Assembly (NCBI GenBank): GCA_017455225.1
Contig: JAFTBL010000087.1
Coordinates: forward strand, 1 to 6,034
Direction of reading: 5' to 3'
Origin: Oscillospiraceae bacterium
GTDB lineage: Bacteria; Bacillota_A; Clostridia; Oscillospirales; Oscillospiraceae
DNA length: 6,034 nucleotides
A program made the position numbers and the translations under genes. Under the pieces are notes generated by a model that saw only the letters and a program-made list of their open reading frames with translations, was not told the DNA's origin and did no database searches. Position 1 is the first letter of the stretch. Each line of letters begins with the position of its first letter. This document shows, piece by piece, positions 1-5,061 of the stretch.

Positions 1-1137
1 CACCGTCACCTTGTCGCCGGCGCCGTTGCGGGTCCACAGCGTTTTGCCCTTGCGCCCCACGTTGTGGCGGATCACCGCGTTGGCGGCGTCCAGAATGTGC
101 TGGGTGGAGCGGTAGTTCTGCTCCAGCCGGATGGTGCGGGCGCCGGGGTATTCCCGCTCAAAGTTCAGGATGTTCTCGATGTTGGCGCCCCGGAAACGGT
201 AGATGCTCTGGTCGTCGTCGCCCACCACGCAGATGTTCTTCCGCCCGCCGGAGAGCAGGCTGGCCAGCAGATACTGCATGTGGTTGGTATCCTGATATTC
301 GTCGATGAGCACGTAGCGGAACTTGTTCTGATAGTATTCCCGGGTCGCCCGATCCTCCTGCAGCAGCCGCACCGTGTGCAGGATGATGTCGTCGAAGTCC
401 AGCGCGTTGGCGTCCCGCAGTCTTCTGGTGTAAAGTGAATATACTTTACCCATCCTGATTTTACGCCAATCGCCGTTCTCTTCCCATAGCTTGGTGAATG
501 CCTCCGGCGACTGCAGCTTGTCCTTGGCAGATGAGATCACCGACAGGATCTCCCGGGGCGGCAACGTCTTCTCGTCCAGCCCCAGCTCCTTCAGAATGTC
601 CTTCACCACCCGCTTGCTGTCGTCGGTATCGTAGATGGTGAAGTCCCGGGAAAAGCCCAGCTTCTCGATGTCCCGGCGCAGAATGCGCACGCAGGCGGAA
701 TGGAACGTAGCCGCCCATACGTCCCGGGCGTCCTCGCCCAGCATCTTCTCCAGCCGCTCCTTCAGCTCCCCCGCCGCCTTGTTGGTGAAGGTGATGGCCA
801 GCACCTCCCATGGGCGTGCCGGCTCCACCGCGCACAGATACCGCGCCAGCGGCCTCTGCTCCTCCGCGGGATGGGCGGCGTACTGCTCCAGAAACTCCAC
901 CTCATCCTCGCTGACGGACAGAGGGATCTCCTCCGTGTCGCTGCCCCGGCCATAGCGCAGCAGGTTCGCCACCCGGTGGATCAGCACCGTGGTCTTGCCG
1001 CTGCCGGCGCCTGCCAGAAGCAGCAGCGGCCCCTCCGTGCTCAGCACGCCCTGACGCTGCTGGGGATTCAAGTGGGCGTATTCCGCGGCGATGGCGCTCC
1101 GCCGCGCCGCAATAAAGCGTTGTTCCAGTTCGTTCAT
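1..1137 (-). CDS. pcrA: PcrA/UvrD-type ATP-dependent DNA helicase, N-terminal part (3' end outside window)
   Basis: This is a superfamily 1A 3'-to-5' DNA helicase; the family unwinds DNA in nucleotide excision and mismatch repair and clears replication forks and RecA filaments. The frame is open from ATG at 1137 to the window edge and gives 379 residues, about half the usual 720-750. Visible motifs in order are a Q-motif-like NPQQ (about 24-27), Walker A GAGSGKTT (43-50), motif Ia TFTN (116-119), DFDD (247-250), Walker B LIDEYQDT (277-284), motif III GDDDQSIYRFRG (306-317) and motif IV QNYRST (340-345). The start is supported by GGAGAGGAAG just upstream. Residues about 60-110 form an acidic stretch, longer than the short linker between motifs I and Ia in Bacillus PcrA. 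The gene is divergent from the SOS-type operon at 1310. PcrA and UvrD cannot be told apart here; pcrA is the usual Firmicute name. Confidence 0.93.
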   Translation of the reverse strand, partial: MNELEQRFIAARRSAIAAEYAHLNPQQRQGVLSTEGPLLLLAGAGSGKTTVLIHRVANLLRYGRGSDTEEIPLSVSEDEVEFLEQYAAHPAEEQRPLARYLCAVEPARPWEVLAITFTNKAAGELKERLEKMLGEDARDVWAATFHSACVRILRRDIEKLGFSRDFTIYDTDDSKRVVKDILKELGLDEKTLPPREILSVISSAKDKLQSPEAFTKLWEENGDWRKIRMGKVYSLYTRRLRDANALDFDDIILHTVRLLQEDRATREYYQNKFRYVLIDEYQDTNHMQYLLASLLSGGRKNICVVGDDDQSIYRFRGANIENILNFEREYPGARTIRLEQNYRSTQHILDAANAVIRHNVGRKGKTLWTRNGAGDKVTV

Positions 1138-1168
1138 GGGGCTTCCTCTCCGTTGTTTTGCTGCCCCC

Positions 1169-1197
1169 ATTTTAATACACAAACCGCCCCCGGTCAA
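1169..1197 (-). promoter_or_regulatory. Predicted sigma-A promoter for the pcrA-type helicase
   Basis: Read on the minus strand, TTGACC (1197-1192) and TAAAAT (1174-1169) are separated by exactly 17 bp. Each hexamer differs from consensus by one base. The predicted start lies about 25 nt upstream of the helicase ATG, leaving room for the GGAGAGGAAG ribosome site at 1151-1142. The degenerate LexA-like box at 1217-1228 is about 20 bp upstream of the -35, a poor position for direct repression. Confidence 0.6.
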
Positions 1198-1216
1198 CCG
1201 CCAAAACGAAAAAATA

Positions 1217-1228
1217 GAAAATTTGTTC
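1217..1228. promoter_or_regulatory. Degenerate LexA (SOS) box, distal
   Basis: GAAA-ATTT-GTTC matches seven of the eight fixed bases of the Firmicute LexA box GAAC-N4-GTTY. It lies 28 bp (start to start) upstream of the perfect box at 1245. The two share the 10-bp direct repeat TGTTCGATTT (1224-1233 and 1252-1261). It may assist LexA binding to the main operator or modestly affect the divergent helicase gene. It is the weakest of the three boxes. Confidence 0.45.
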
Positions 1229-1237
1229 GATTTGCTA

Positions 1238-1266
1238 TTGACAAGAACGGATGTTCGATTTATAAT
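1238..1266 (+). promoter_or_regulatory. Consensus sigma-A promoter of the SOS-type operon
   Basis: TTGACA (1238-1243) and TATAAT (1261-1266) are separated by 17 bp, a perfect match to consensus in both hexamers and spacing. Transcription would start near 1273, giving a leader of about 37 nt before the ATG at 1310. So strong a promoter is expected to need tight repression. A perfect LexA box fills most of the spacer. Confidence 0.85.
1245..1256. promoter_or_regulatory. LexA operator (SOS box) inside the promoter spacer
   Basis: GAAC-GGAT-GTTC is a perfect match to the Firmicute LexA/DinR core GAAC-N4-GTTC and is followed by G, as in the longer CGAAC-N4-GTTCG form. It lies entirely between the -35 and -10 hexamers, so bound LexA would block RNA polymerase. 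The expected behaviour is repression in unstressed cells and induction when RecA-ssDNA triggers LexA self-cleavage. No lexA gene is in the window, so control by LexA is inferred from the site. Confidence 0.85.
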
Positions 1267-1273
1267 GCGAATA

Positions 1274-1285
1274 GAACAAAAGTTT
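1274..1285. promoter_or_regulatory. Second good LexA box over the predicted transcription start
   Basis: GAAC-AAAA-GTTT fits the GAAC-N4-GTTY form. It starts 29 bp after the box at 1245 and covers the first dozen transcribed bases. Together with the boxes at 1217 and 1245 it forms an array with a step of 28-29 bp, a little under three helical turns. A multi-operator SOS promoter would be expected to be tightly held and induced only by heavier damage. Confidence 0.65.
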
Positions 1286-1309
1286 CACAGTTGAACGGAG
1301 GGTTTTGCA

Positions 1310-1429
1310 ATGACTACTTTGGGCTATATCATCGTGATCCTGGGCGCCGGCTCCATTGCCGCCAACCTGATGCGGCTGATCGAGCGGATCGACACGCCCC
1401 GCCGCCAGCCGCGCCGCCGCATGGCCTGA
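1310..1429 (+). CDS. 39-residue single-pass membrane microprotein, first gene of SOS-type operon
   Basis: ATG at 1310 is preceded by GGAGGG (1297-1302) with a 7-nt spacer, a strong ribosome site that makes translation likely. The product begins MTTLGYIIVILGAGSIAANL. Residues about 4-24 form one hydrophobic segment of transmembrane length with glycines and alanines. The tail (about 25-39) is strongly basic, with RR and RRR clusters, and by the positive-inside rule should face the cytoplasm. I recognise no named family. Position and form recall SOS-induced small membrane proteins in other bacteria, such as the division inhibitors YneA and SidA or the toxin TisB, but I see no clear sequence match. 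The stop lies 11 nt before the radical SAM gene start, so it may also couple translation to that gene. Confidence 0.72.
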   Translation: MTTLGYIIVILGAGSIAANLMRLIERIDTPRRQPRRRMA

Positions 1430-1440
1430 CAGCCGCCGAA

Positions 1441-2706
1441 ATGGATCTGCTGGAAAAGCTGGCCGTTTTGTCCGACGCGGCCAAGTATGACGCGGCGTGC
1501 ACCTCCAGTGGGGTTCGGCGCGGCTATCAGGCGGGGATGATCGGCAACACGTCCTCCTCCATCGCCGGGTGCTGTCACAGCTTTTCCGCCGACGGACGGT
1601 GCGTCACACTTTTGAAGGTGCTGCTGAGCAACGCCTGCGCCTACGACTGCAAATACTGCGTCAACCGCCGCTCCAACGACGTGCGCCGCACTGCGTTCAC
1701 GCCCCGGGAGCTGGCGGAGCTGACCATTGGCTTTTACCGGCGCAATTATATCGAGGGACTCTTCCTCTCCTCCGCCGTGCTGCGCAGTCCGGACTACACC
1801 ACCGAGCTGATGATCCGGGCGCTGCGGATCCTGCGGCAGGAATATCGCTTCAACGGCTATATCCACGCCAAGGCCATTCCCGGCACGGCGCCGGAGCTGA
1901 TCTATCAGTTGGGGCTTTTGGCCGACCGCATCAGCGTCAATGTGGAGCTGCCGTCACAGGCAGGGCTGCAGGCGCTGGCGCCGGACAAGCGGCGGGAGGA
2001 TATCCTGCGCCCCATGGCGCAGATCCGGGACGACGCCGCCCAGAGCAAGGCGGAGCTGGTCAAATATCGCCATGCCCCCCGCTTTGCCCCGGCCGGGCAG
2101 AGCACACAGATGATCGTGGGCGCCACCGGGGACAGCGACCGTCATATCCTGCGTCTGACCCAGTCCCTCTACCGGCAGTACCGGCTCAAGCGGGTGTTCT
2201 TCTCCGCTTACGTCCCCGTGGTGGAAAACACACTGCTGCCCGCCATGGACACCAAGCCGCCGCTGCTGCGTGAGCACCGGCTCTATCAGGCGGACTGGCT
2301 GCTGCGGTTTTACGGCTTTCGTGCCGAGGAGCTGCTGACCGACGAGGAGCCGAATTTCAACCCGCTGCTGGATCCCAAGTGCAACTGGGCGGTGCGTCAC
2401 ATGGAGCTGTTCCCCGTGGAGATCATGACCGCCGAGCCGGAGCTGCTGCTCCGGGTACCGGGGATCGGGCCGGTGGGCGCCAACCGGATCCTGTCCGCCC
2501 GGCGGGTCAGCCGCATCGATTTTGAGGATCTGCAGAAAATGGGCGTGGTGCTGAAGCGGGCGCAGTTCTTCATCACCTGCGGCGGACGGCAGCGCCGGGG
2601 GCTGCGCTTCTCCCCCGCCACGCTGGTGCCCCAGCTGGAATCCATCGAGCGGGGCGAGCTGCCTGCGGGCGCGATGGAGCAGTTGTCGCTTTTTGAAGCG
2701 GGGTGA
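1441..2706 (+). CDS. Radical SAM protein, putative DNA modification/repair (TIGR03916-like)
   Basis: The 421-residue product has the radical SAM [4Fe-4S] signature C-x3-C-x2-C at C66, C70 and C73 (CAYDCKYC), which binds the cluster that cleaves S-adenosylmethionine. The N-terminus (DAAKYDAACTSSG) and the stretch before the signature (CCHSFSADGRCVTLLKVLL) are typical of the family annotated as 'putative DNA modification/repair radical SAM protein'. A helix-hairpin-helix near the C-terminus (VPGIGPVGA, about 339-347) suggests non-specific DNA binding. No substrate is known. I chose ATG 1441 because family similarity starts there; the frame stays open far upstream but only as antisense of the helicase gene and leader. 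Its ribosome site is weak, which fits coupling to the microprotein stop 11 nt upstream. The DUF4130 partner follows after 6 nt. The LexA boxes at 1217-1285 point to SOS control. Confidence 0.9.
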   Translation: MDLLEKLAVLSDAAKYDAACTSSGVRRGYQAGMIGNTSSSIAGCCHSFSADGRCVTLLKVLLSNACAYDCKYCVNRRSNDVRRTAFTPRELAELTIGFYRRNYIEGLFLSSAVLRSPDYTTELMIRALRILRQEYRFNGYIHAKAIPGTAPELIYQLGLLADRISVNVELPSQAGLQALAPDKRREDILRPMAQIRDDAAQSKAELVKYRHAPRFAPAGQSTQMIVGATGDSDRHILRLTQSLYRQYRLKRVFFSAYVPVVENTLLPAMDTKPPLLREHRLYQADWLLRFYGFRAEELLTDEEPNFNPLLDPKCNWAVRHMELFPVEIMTAEPELLLRVPGIGPVGANRILSARRVSRIDFEDLQKMGVVLKRAQFFITCGGRQRRGLRFSPATLVPQLESIERGELPAGAMEQLSLFEAG

Positions 2707-2712
2707 AGCGTC

Positions 2713-3594
2713 ATGGCATGGGATGAGATCGTATACGAATACGACGGGAGCTACCACGGCTTCCTGTGCTGTATCTACGAAAGCTATATGAACAAAGAAT
2801 TCCCCATCGCCTTTTACGGCGATGAGGAATGTTTTTCCCTGTATCCCGTGCGCAGCGTGATCACAGACCGATCCCACGCCCGGCGGGTGCAGCAAAGCAT
2901 CGTCCAGCGCAGCGCCGCCGCGGCGGAGCTGCTGCAGCGCGCCTTTCTCACCTGCATGGAGGACAAGGAGATACACCTGTACCGCTTCGTGCGCAAGCTG
3001 TACAAAAGCGGCCCCGCCTTTCTGCGCAACCGGGCGGATGAGGCCTGCTATCCTCTTGCCAAGGCGGTGCGCGCCATGAACGGCGAGCTGGAAAAGCTGC
3101 GGGGCTTCGTCCGCTTTTCCGACTATCAGGGCGTGTTAGGCAGCGAGATCGAACCGAAAAACCAGGTCCTGCCCCTGCTGCGCAGTCATTTTTGCAGCCG
3201 CTACGCCAACGAGTCCTTTTTCATTTACGACCGCACCCACCGGCAGATTCTGCTGTACGCCAAGGGGCGCTCCCGCATCTTTCCGGTGGACGAACTGCGT
3301 CTTGCCCTCCCGGACGAGGGAGAGATCCAGTACCGCAGGCTTTGGAAGTGCTTTTACGAGACCGTGTCTATCGCCGAGCGCACCAATCCCCGGTGCCAGA
3401 ACACCCATTTGCCCAAGCGCTATCGCGGCACCATGACGGAATTTCTGCCGGATGATTTTGAGGCGCGGCGGCAACGCGCGCTCACGTCTCCAGCATCCCC
3501 CGCAGCGCCTGCAGTCCCCGGCGCTCCAGCCGGGAGATCTGCACCTGAGACACTCCGATCACCCGGGCCGTCTGCTGCTGCGTCAGCCCCTTGA
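2713..3594 (+). CDS. TIGR03915/DUF4130-family putative DNA repair protein
   Basis: The 293-residue product begins MAWDEIVYEYDGSYHGFLCC, the characteristic opening of the DUF4130 family, which almost always sits beside the TIGR03916 radical SAM protein or, in other bacteria, is fused to a uracil-DNA glycosylase-like (UdgX) domain. Family features include the aromatic-rich middle (LYRFVRKLYKSG), the RFSDYQGVL segment, HFCSRYANESFFIYDRTH and the C-terminal NPRCQNTHLPKRYRGTMTEF, where the usual domain ends near residue 245. Function is unknown; a partner or substrate-presenting role for the radical SAM enzyme is inference. It starts 6 nt after the radical SAM stop with a weak ribosome site, so coupling is likely. 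Residues 257-293, rich in Ala, Ser and Pro, are encoded antisense to the end of spoIIAC and look like an extension made by loss of an earlier stop codon. Confidence 0.88.
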   Translation: MAWDEIVYEYDGSYHGFLCCIYESYMNKEFPIAFYGDEECFSLYPVRSVITDRSHARRVQQSIVQRSAAAAELLQRAFLTCMEDKEIHLYRFVRKLYKSGPAFLRNRADEACYPLAKAVRAMNGELEKLRGFVRFSDYQGVLGSEIEPKNQVLPLLRSHFCSRYANESFFIYDRTHRQILLYAKGRSRIFPVDELRLALPDEGEIQYRRLWKCFYETVSIAERTNPRCQNTHLPKRYRGTMTEFLPDDFEARRQRALTSPASPAAPAVPGAPAGRSAPETLRSPGPSAAASAP

Positions 3595-4183
3595 AATAGC
3601 GCAGCAGGATCGTCAGCTTTTCGCGCTCCGGCAGGCTATCCACCGCCTGCCGGAGCGCGATGCTTTCCACCATGCGCTCCTCCGGCGCCTCCGAGCCCAG
3701 CGTGGACTCCAGCGTAAGCCCCTCCGCCGTCTCCTGCTGCAGCGACTCCGGCGGCGCGTTGGCCAATTCGATCCGGGCGATCTCCTCCGGCGCCATGCCG
3801 GTGGCCTCGCTCAGCTCCGTCAAGCGGGGCTCCCGGCCCAGCTCCTGCTGCAGCCGAAGCCGCGCCCGCCACAAAGCCTGTCCCCTCTCCCGGGTCACGC
3901 GGCTCACCTTCACGGCGCCGCCGTCCCGCAGATAGCGGCGGATCTCCCCGGCGATCTTGGGCACGGCATAGGTGGAAAACTGCGTTCCGTATGTAAAGTC
4001 AAATCCCTTTACAGCCTTGATGAATCCTATGCTTCCCAGCTGAAAGAGATCCTCCGGCTCCACGCCGCAGCCCAGATACCGCCGCACCACCGCCCAGATG
4101 AGCCCCTCGTTCCGGCGCAGCACCTCGCCGCAGGCCTCCCTGCTGCCCTGACGCGCCCGCTCCAGCAGCGCGGCGTCGCTCAT
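3482..4183 (-). CDS. sigF: RNA polymerase sporulation sigma factor SigF (SpoIIAC)
   Basis: This is the forespore-specific sigma-F, which directs early forespore genes after asymmetric division and is held inactive by SpoIIAB. The 233-residue protein has sigma region 2 at about 24-94, including EDLFQLGSIGFIKAVKGFD (44-62), then GTQFSTYAVPKIAGEIRRYL. Region 3 spans about 95-160. Region 4 runs from LPEREK (184) through the helix-turn-helix LTQQQTARVIGVSQVQISRL (200-219). Length is near the 255 residues of B. subtilis SigF. The ATG at 4183 overlaps the spoIIAB TGA as ATGA, implying coupled translation, and no separate ribosome site is evident. Its neighbours spoIIAB and spoIIAA separate it from sigma-G, which looks alike. 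The last 113 bp overlap the convergent DUF4130 gene, and no terminator follows the stop codon. Confidence 0.96.
   Translation of the reverse strand: MSDAALLERARQGSREACGEVLRRNEGLIWAVVRRYLGCGVEPEDLFQLGSIGFIKAVKGFDFTYGTQFSTYAVPKIAGEIRRYLRDGGAVKVSRVTRERGQALWRARLRLQQELGREPRLTELSEATGMAPEEIARIELANAPPESLQQETAEGLTLESTLGSEAPEERMVESIALRQAVDSLPEREKLTILLRYFKGLTQQQTARVIGVSQVQISRLERRGLQALRGMLET
3621..3660. repeat. Perfect 16-bp inverted repeat within spoIIAC, just past the DUF4130 stop
   Basis: TCGCGCTCCGGCAGGC (3621-3636) and its exact complement (3645-3660) flank an 8-nt loop, TATCCACC. In sense it encodes spoIIAC residues around ALRQAVDSLPERE. On the plus strand it lies 26 nt after the DUF4130 stop and is followed by TGCTTTCC, a poor U-tract. 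The hairpin could cause pausing or inefficient termination of the incoming SOS operon, or stabilise its mRNA 3' end. It would also form in the spoIIA mRNA. Confidence 0.6.
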
Positions 4184-4626
4184 CGGGCGGACATCAGTCT
4201 GGTGGCGATGCGCTTTCGCATGACCACCGTGGTGCCCTTGCCCGGCACGGATCTCACGCTCAGGTGATCCATAAAGCTCTCCATGATGGTGAAGCCCATG
4301 CCGCTGCGCTCGGCGCCGCCGGTGGTATAGAGCGGCTGGCGCGCCTGCTCCACGTTCTCGATGCCGCGGCCCCAGTCCCGCACCGTCAGCTCCAGCGTGT
4401 TCCCTTCCGTCAGCCGCAGCTTCAGCAGGATGCGGCCCAGCTGATCGGGATAAGCGTGGACGATAGCGTTGGTCACCGCCTCGCTCACCGCGGTTTTGAT
4501 GTCCCCCAGCTCGTCCAGCGTGGGATCCAGCTGGGCGGCGAAGCCGGCGGCCGCGATGCGGGCAAAGCCCTCGTTGGTGCTGCGGCTCAAAAACTCGATC
4601 TTGGCGTAGTTCTCCGTACGTCTCAT
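4180..4626 (-). CDS. spoIIAB: Anti-sigma F factor and serine kinase SpoIIAB
   Basis: SpoIIAB binds sigma-F in the mother cell and predivisional cell and phosphorylates SpoIIAA with ATP. The 148-residue protein is a GHKL-fold kinase with the N box EAVTNAIVHAYP (E49 catalytic base and N53 for magnesium, by alignment with the family), the G1 box DWGRGI (84-89) and the G2 box ERSGMGFTIMESFMD (106-120, with G109 and G111). Length matches the B. subtilis protein (146). The ATG at 4626 has an AAAGGAGGAA ribosome site that overlaps the spoIIAA stop codon, and the gap between the two genes is 13 nt. The stop overlaps the spoIIAC start by four bases. This tight coupling fits the need for balanced amounts of kinase, antagonist and sigma factor. 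Confidence 0.97.
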   Translation of the reverse strand: MRRTENYAKIEFLSRSTNEGFARIAAAGFAAQLDPTLDELGDIKTAVSEAVTNAIVHAYPDQLGRILLKLRLTEGNTLELTVRDWGRGIENVEQARQPLYTTGGAERSGMGFTIMESFMDHLSVRSVPGKGTTVVMRKRIATRLMSAR

Positions 4627-4639
4627 GCTCGTTCCTCCT

Positions 4640-4945
4640 TTACTGTATGTTCATCAGCCGTGCCACGCCGGAGGCCTCCAGCACCTTGCGGGGCTGCGGC
4701 GGCACGTTGGCAAGCTGCAGCGTGCCGTGGAGTTCCTCCATCCGCCGCCGGCTGCGGATGACCAGTGCGATGCCGGAGCTGTCCATGAACGAAACGCCGC
4801 CCATGTCCAGCACCAGCTCCAGCGGGAGCGACGACTCGATTTCCCGCTCCACGCGCCGGATCAAGCCCTGCGCGCCGTGGTGATCCAGCTCGCCCCGCAG
4901 CGAAAGCGTCAGCACCCGCCCGCTGATTGCCGTTCCCAATTCCAT
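4640..4945 (-). CDS. spoIIAA: Anti-sigma F factor antagonist SpoIIAA (STAS domain)
   Basis: Dephosphorylated SpoIIAA displaces sigma-F from SpoIIAB, and dephosphorylation by the SpoIIE phosphatase at the septum starts the forespore programme. The 101-residue product is a single STAS domain with LSLRGELDHHGA (15-25) and the phosphorylation site loop FMDSSGIALV (53-62). Ser56, directly after Asp55, aligns with the serine phosphorylated in B. subtilis SpoIIAA. The chosen start has a strong AAGGAGGAG site (4960-4952) at a 6-nt spacing. An in-frame ATG at 4981 would add 12 residues, but it lies in the terminator stem and has no ribosome site. It is the first gene of the spoIIA operon. Confidence 0.96.
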   Translation of the reverse strand: MELGTAISGRVLTLSLRGELDHHGAQGLIRRVEREIESSLPLELVLDMGGVSFMDSSGIALVIRSRRRMEELHGTLQLANVPPQPRKVLEASGVARLMNIQ

Positions 4946-4951
4946 CGTTTT

Positions 4952-4960
4952 CTCCTCCTT
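4952..4960 (-). promoter_or_regulatory. Ribosome binding site that fixes the spoIIAA start
   Basis: AAGGAGGAG on the minus strand lies 6 nt before ATG 4945. It rules out the upstream in-frame ATG at 4981 as the main start, since the site would then lie inside the coding region. Confidence 0.85.
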
Positions 4961-4969
4961 CGTGCAGGC

Positions 4970-5007
4970 AAAGAAAATCACCGCAGATCCGATGATCTGC
5001 GGTGATT
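4970..5007 (-). terminator. Rho-independent terminator after valS
   Basis: A perfect 14-bp stem (AATCACCGCAGATC at 4976-4989 paired with 4994-5007) closes a 4-nt loop. On the minus strand the stem runs into TTTTCTTTG. It begins 54 nt after the valS stop and ends about 10 nt before the spoIIAA ribosome site. It separates constitutive valS transcription from the developmentally timed spoIIA operon. On the plus strand the stem is followed by ATACCG, so it should act only leftward. Confidence 0.85.
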
Positions 5008-5061
5008 ATACCGTATATGATTCGTTTTTTCCGTCGAAACCGGTCGCCCCGGCAGGGGAAT

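Noticed and set aside
1217..1228. LexA control of the divergent helicase gene.
   Set aside because: The only box on that side is degenerate and about 20 bp upstream of the helicase -35, so direct repression is not supported by position.
700..1440. Long in-frame N-terminal extension of the radical SAM gene (open frame from ATG 700).
   Set aside because: Upstream of 1441 the frame is only antisense of the helicase gene, the promoter region and the microprotein in another frame. Family similarity begins at 1441, and the promoter at 1238-1266 lies inside the supposed extension.
1954..2976. 340-codon minus-strand open frame opposite the radical SAM and DUF4130 genes.
   Set aside because: It is a shadow of GC-rich coding sequence: no recognisable domain, low-complexity composition, and it spans two well-supported genes on the other strand.
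3517..3534. Six-bp inverted repeat CCCGGC/GCCGGG as a terminator of spoIIAC or the SOS operon.
   Set aside because: It is short, has no T-run on either strand and is expected by chance at this base composition.
3452..4267. 271-codon plus-strand open frame opposite spoIIAC.
   Set aside because: The complement of a clearly real sigma-F gene; rich in Arg, Leu, Gln and Pro, with no domain and no ribosome site.
4946..4981. Longer SpoIIAA starting at ATG 4981.
   Set aside because: That ATG is in the terminator stem without a ribosome site; a strong site fits ATG 4945, where STAS similarity begins.
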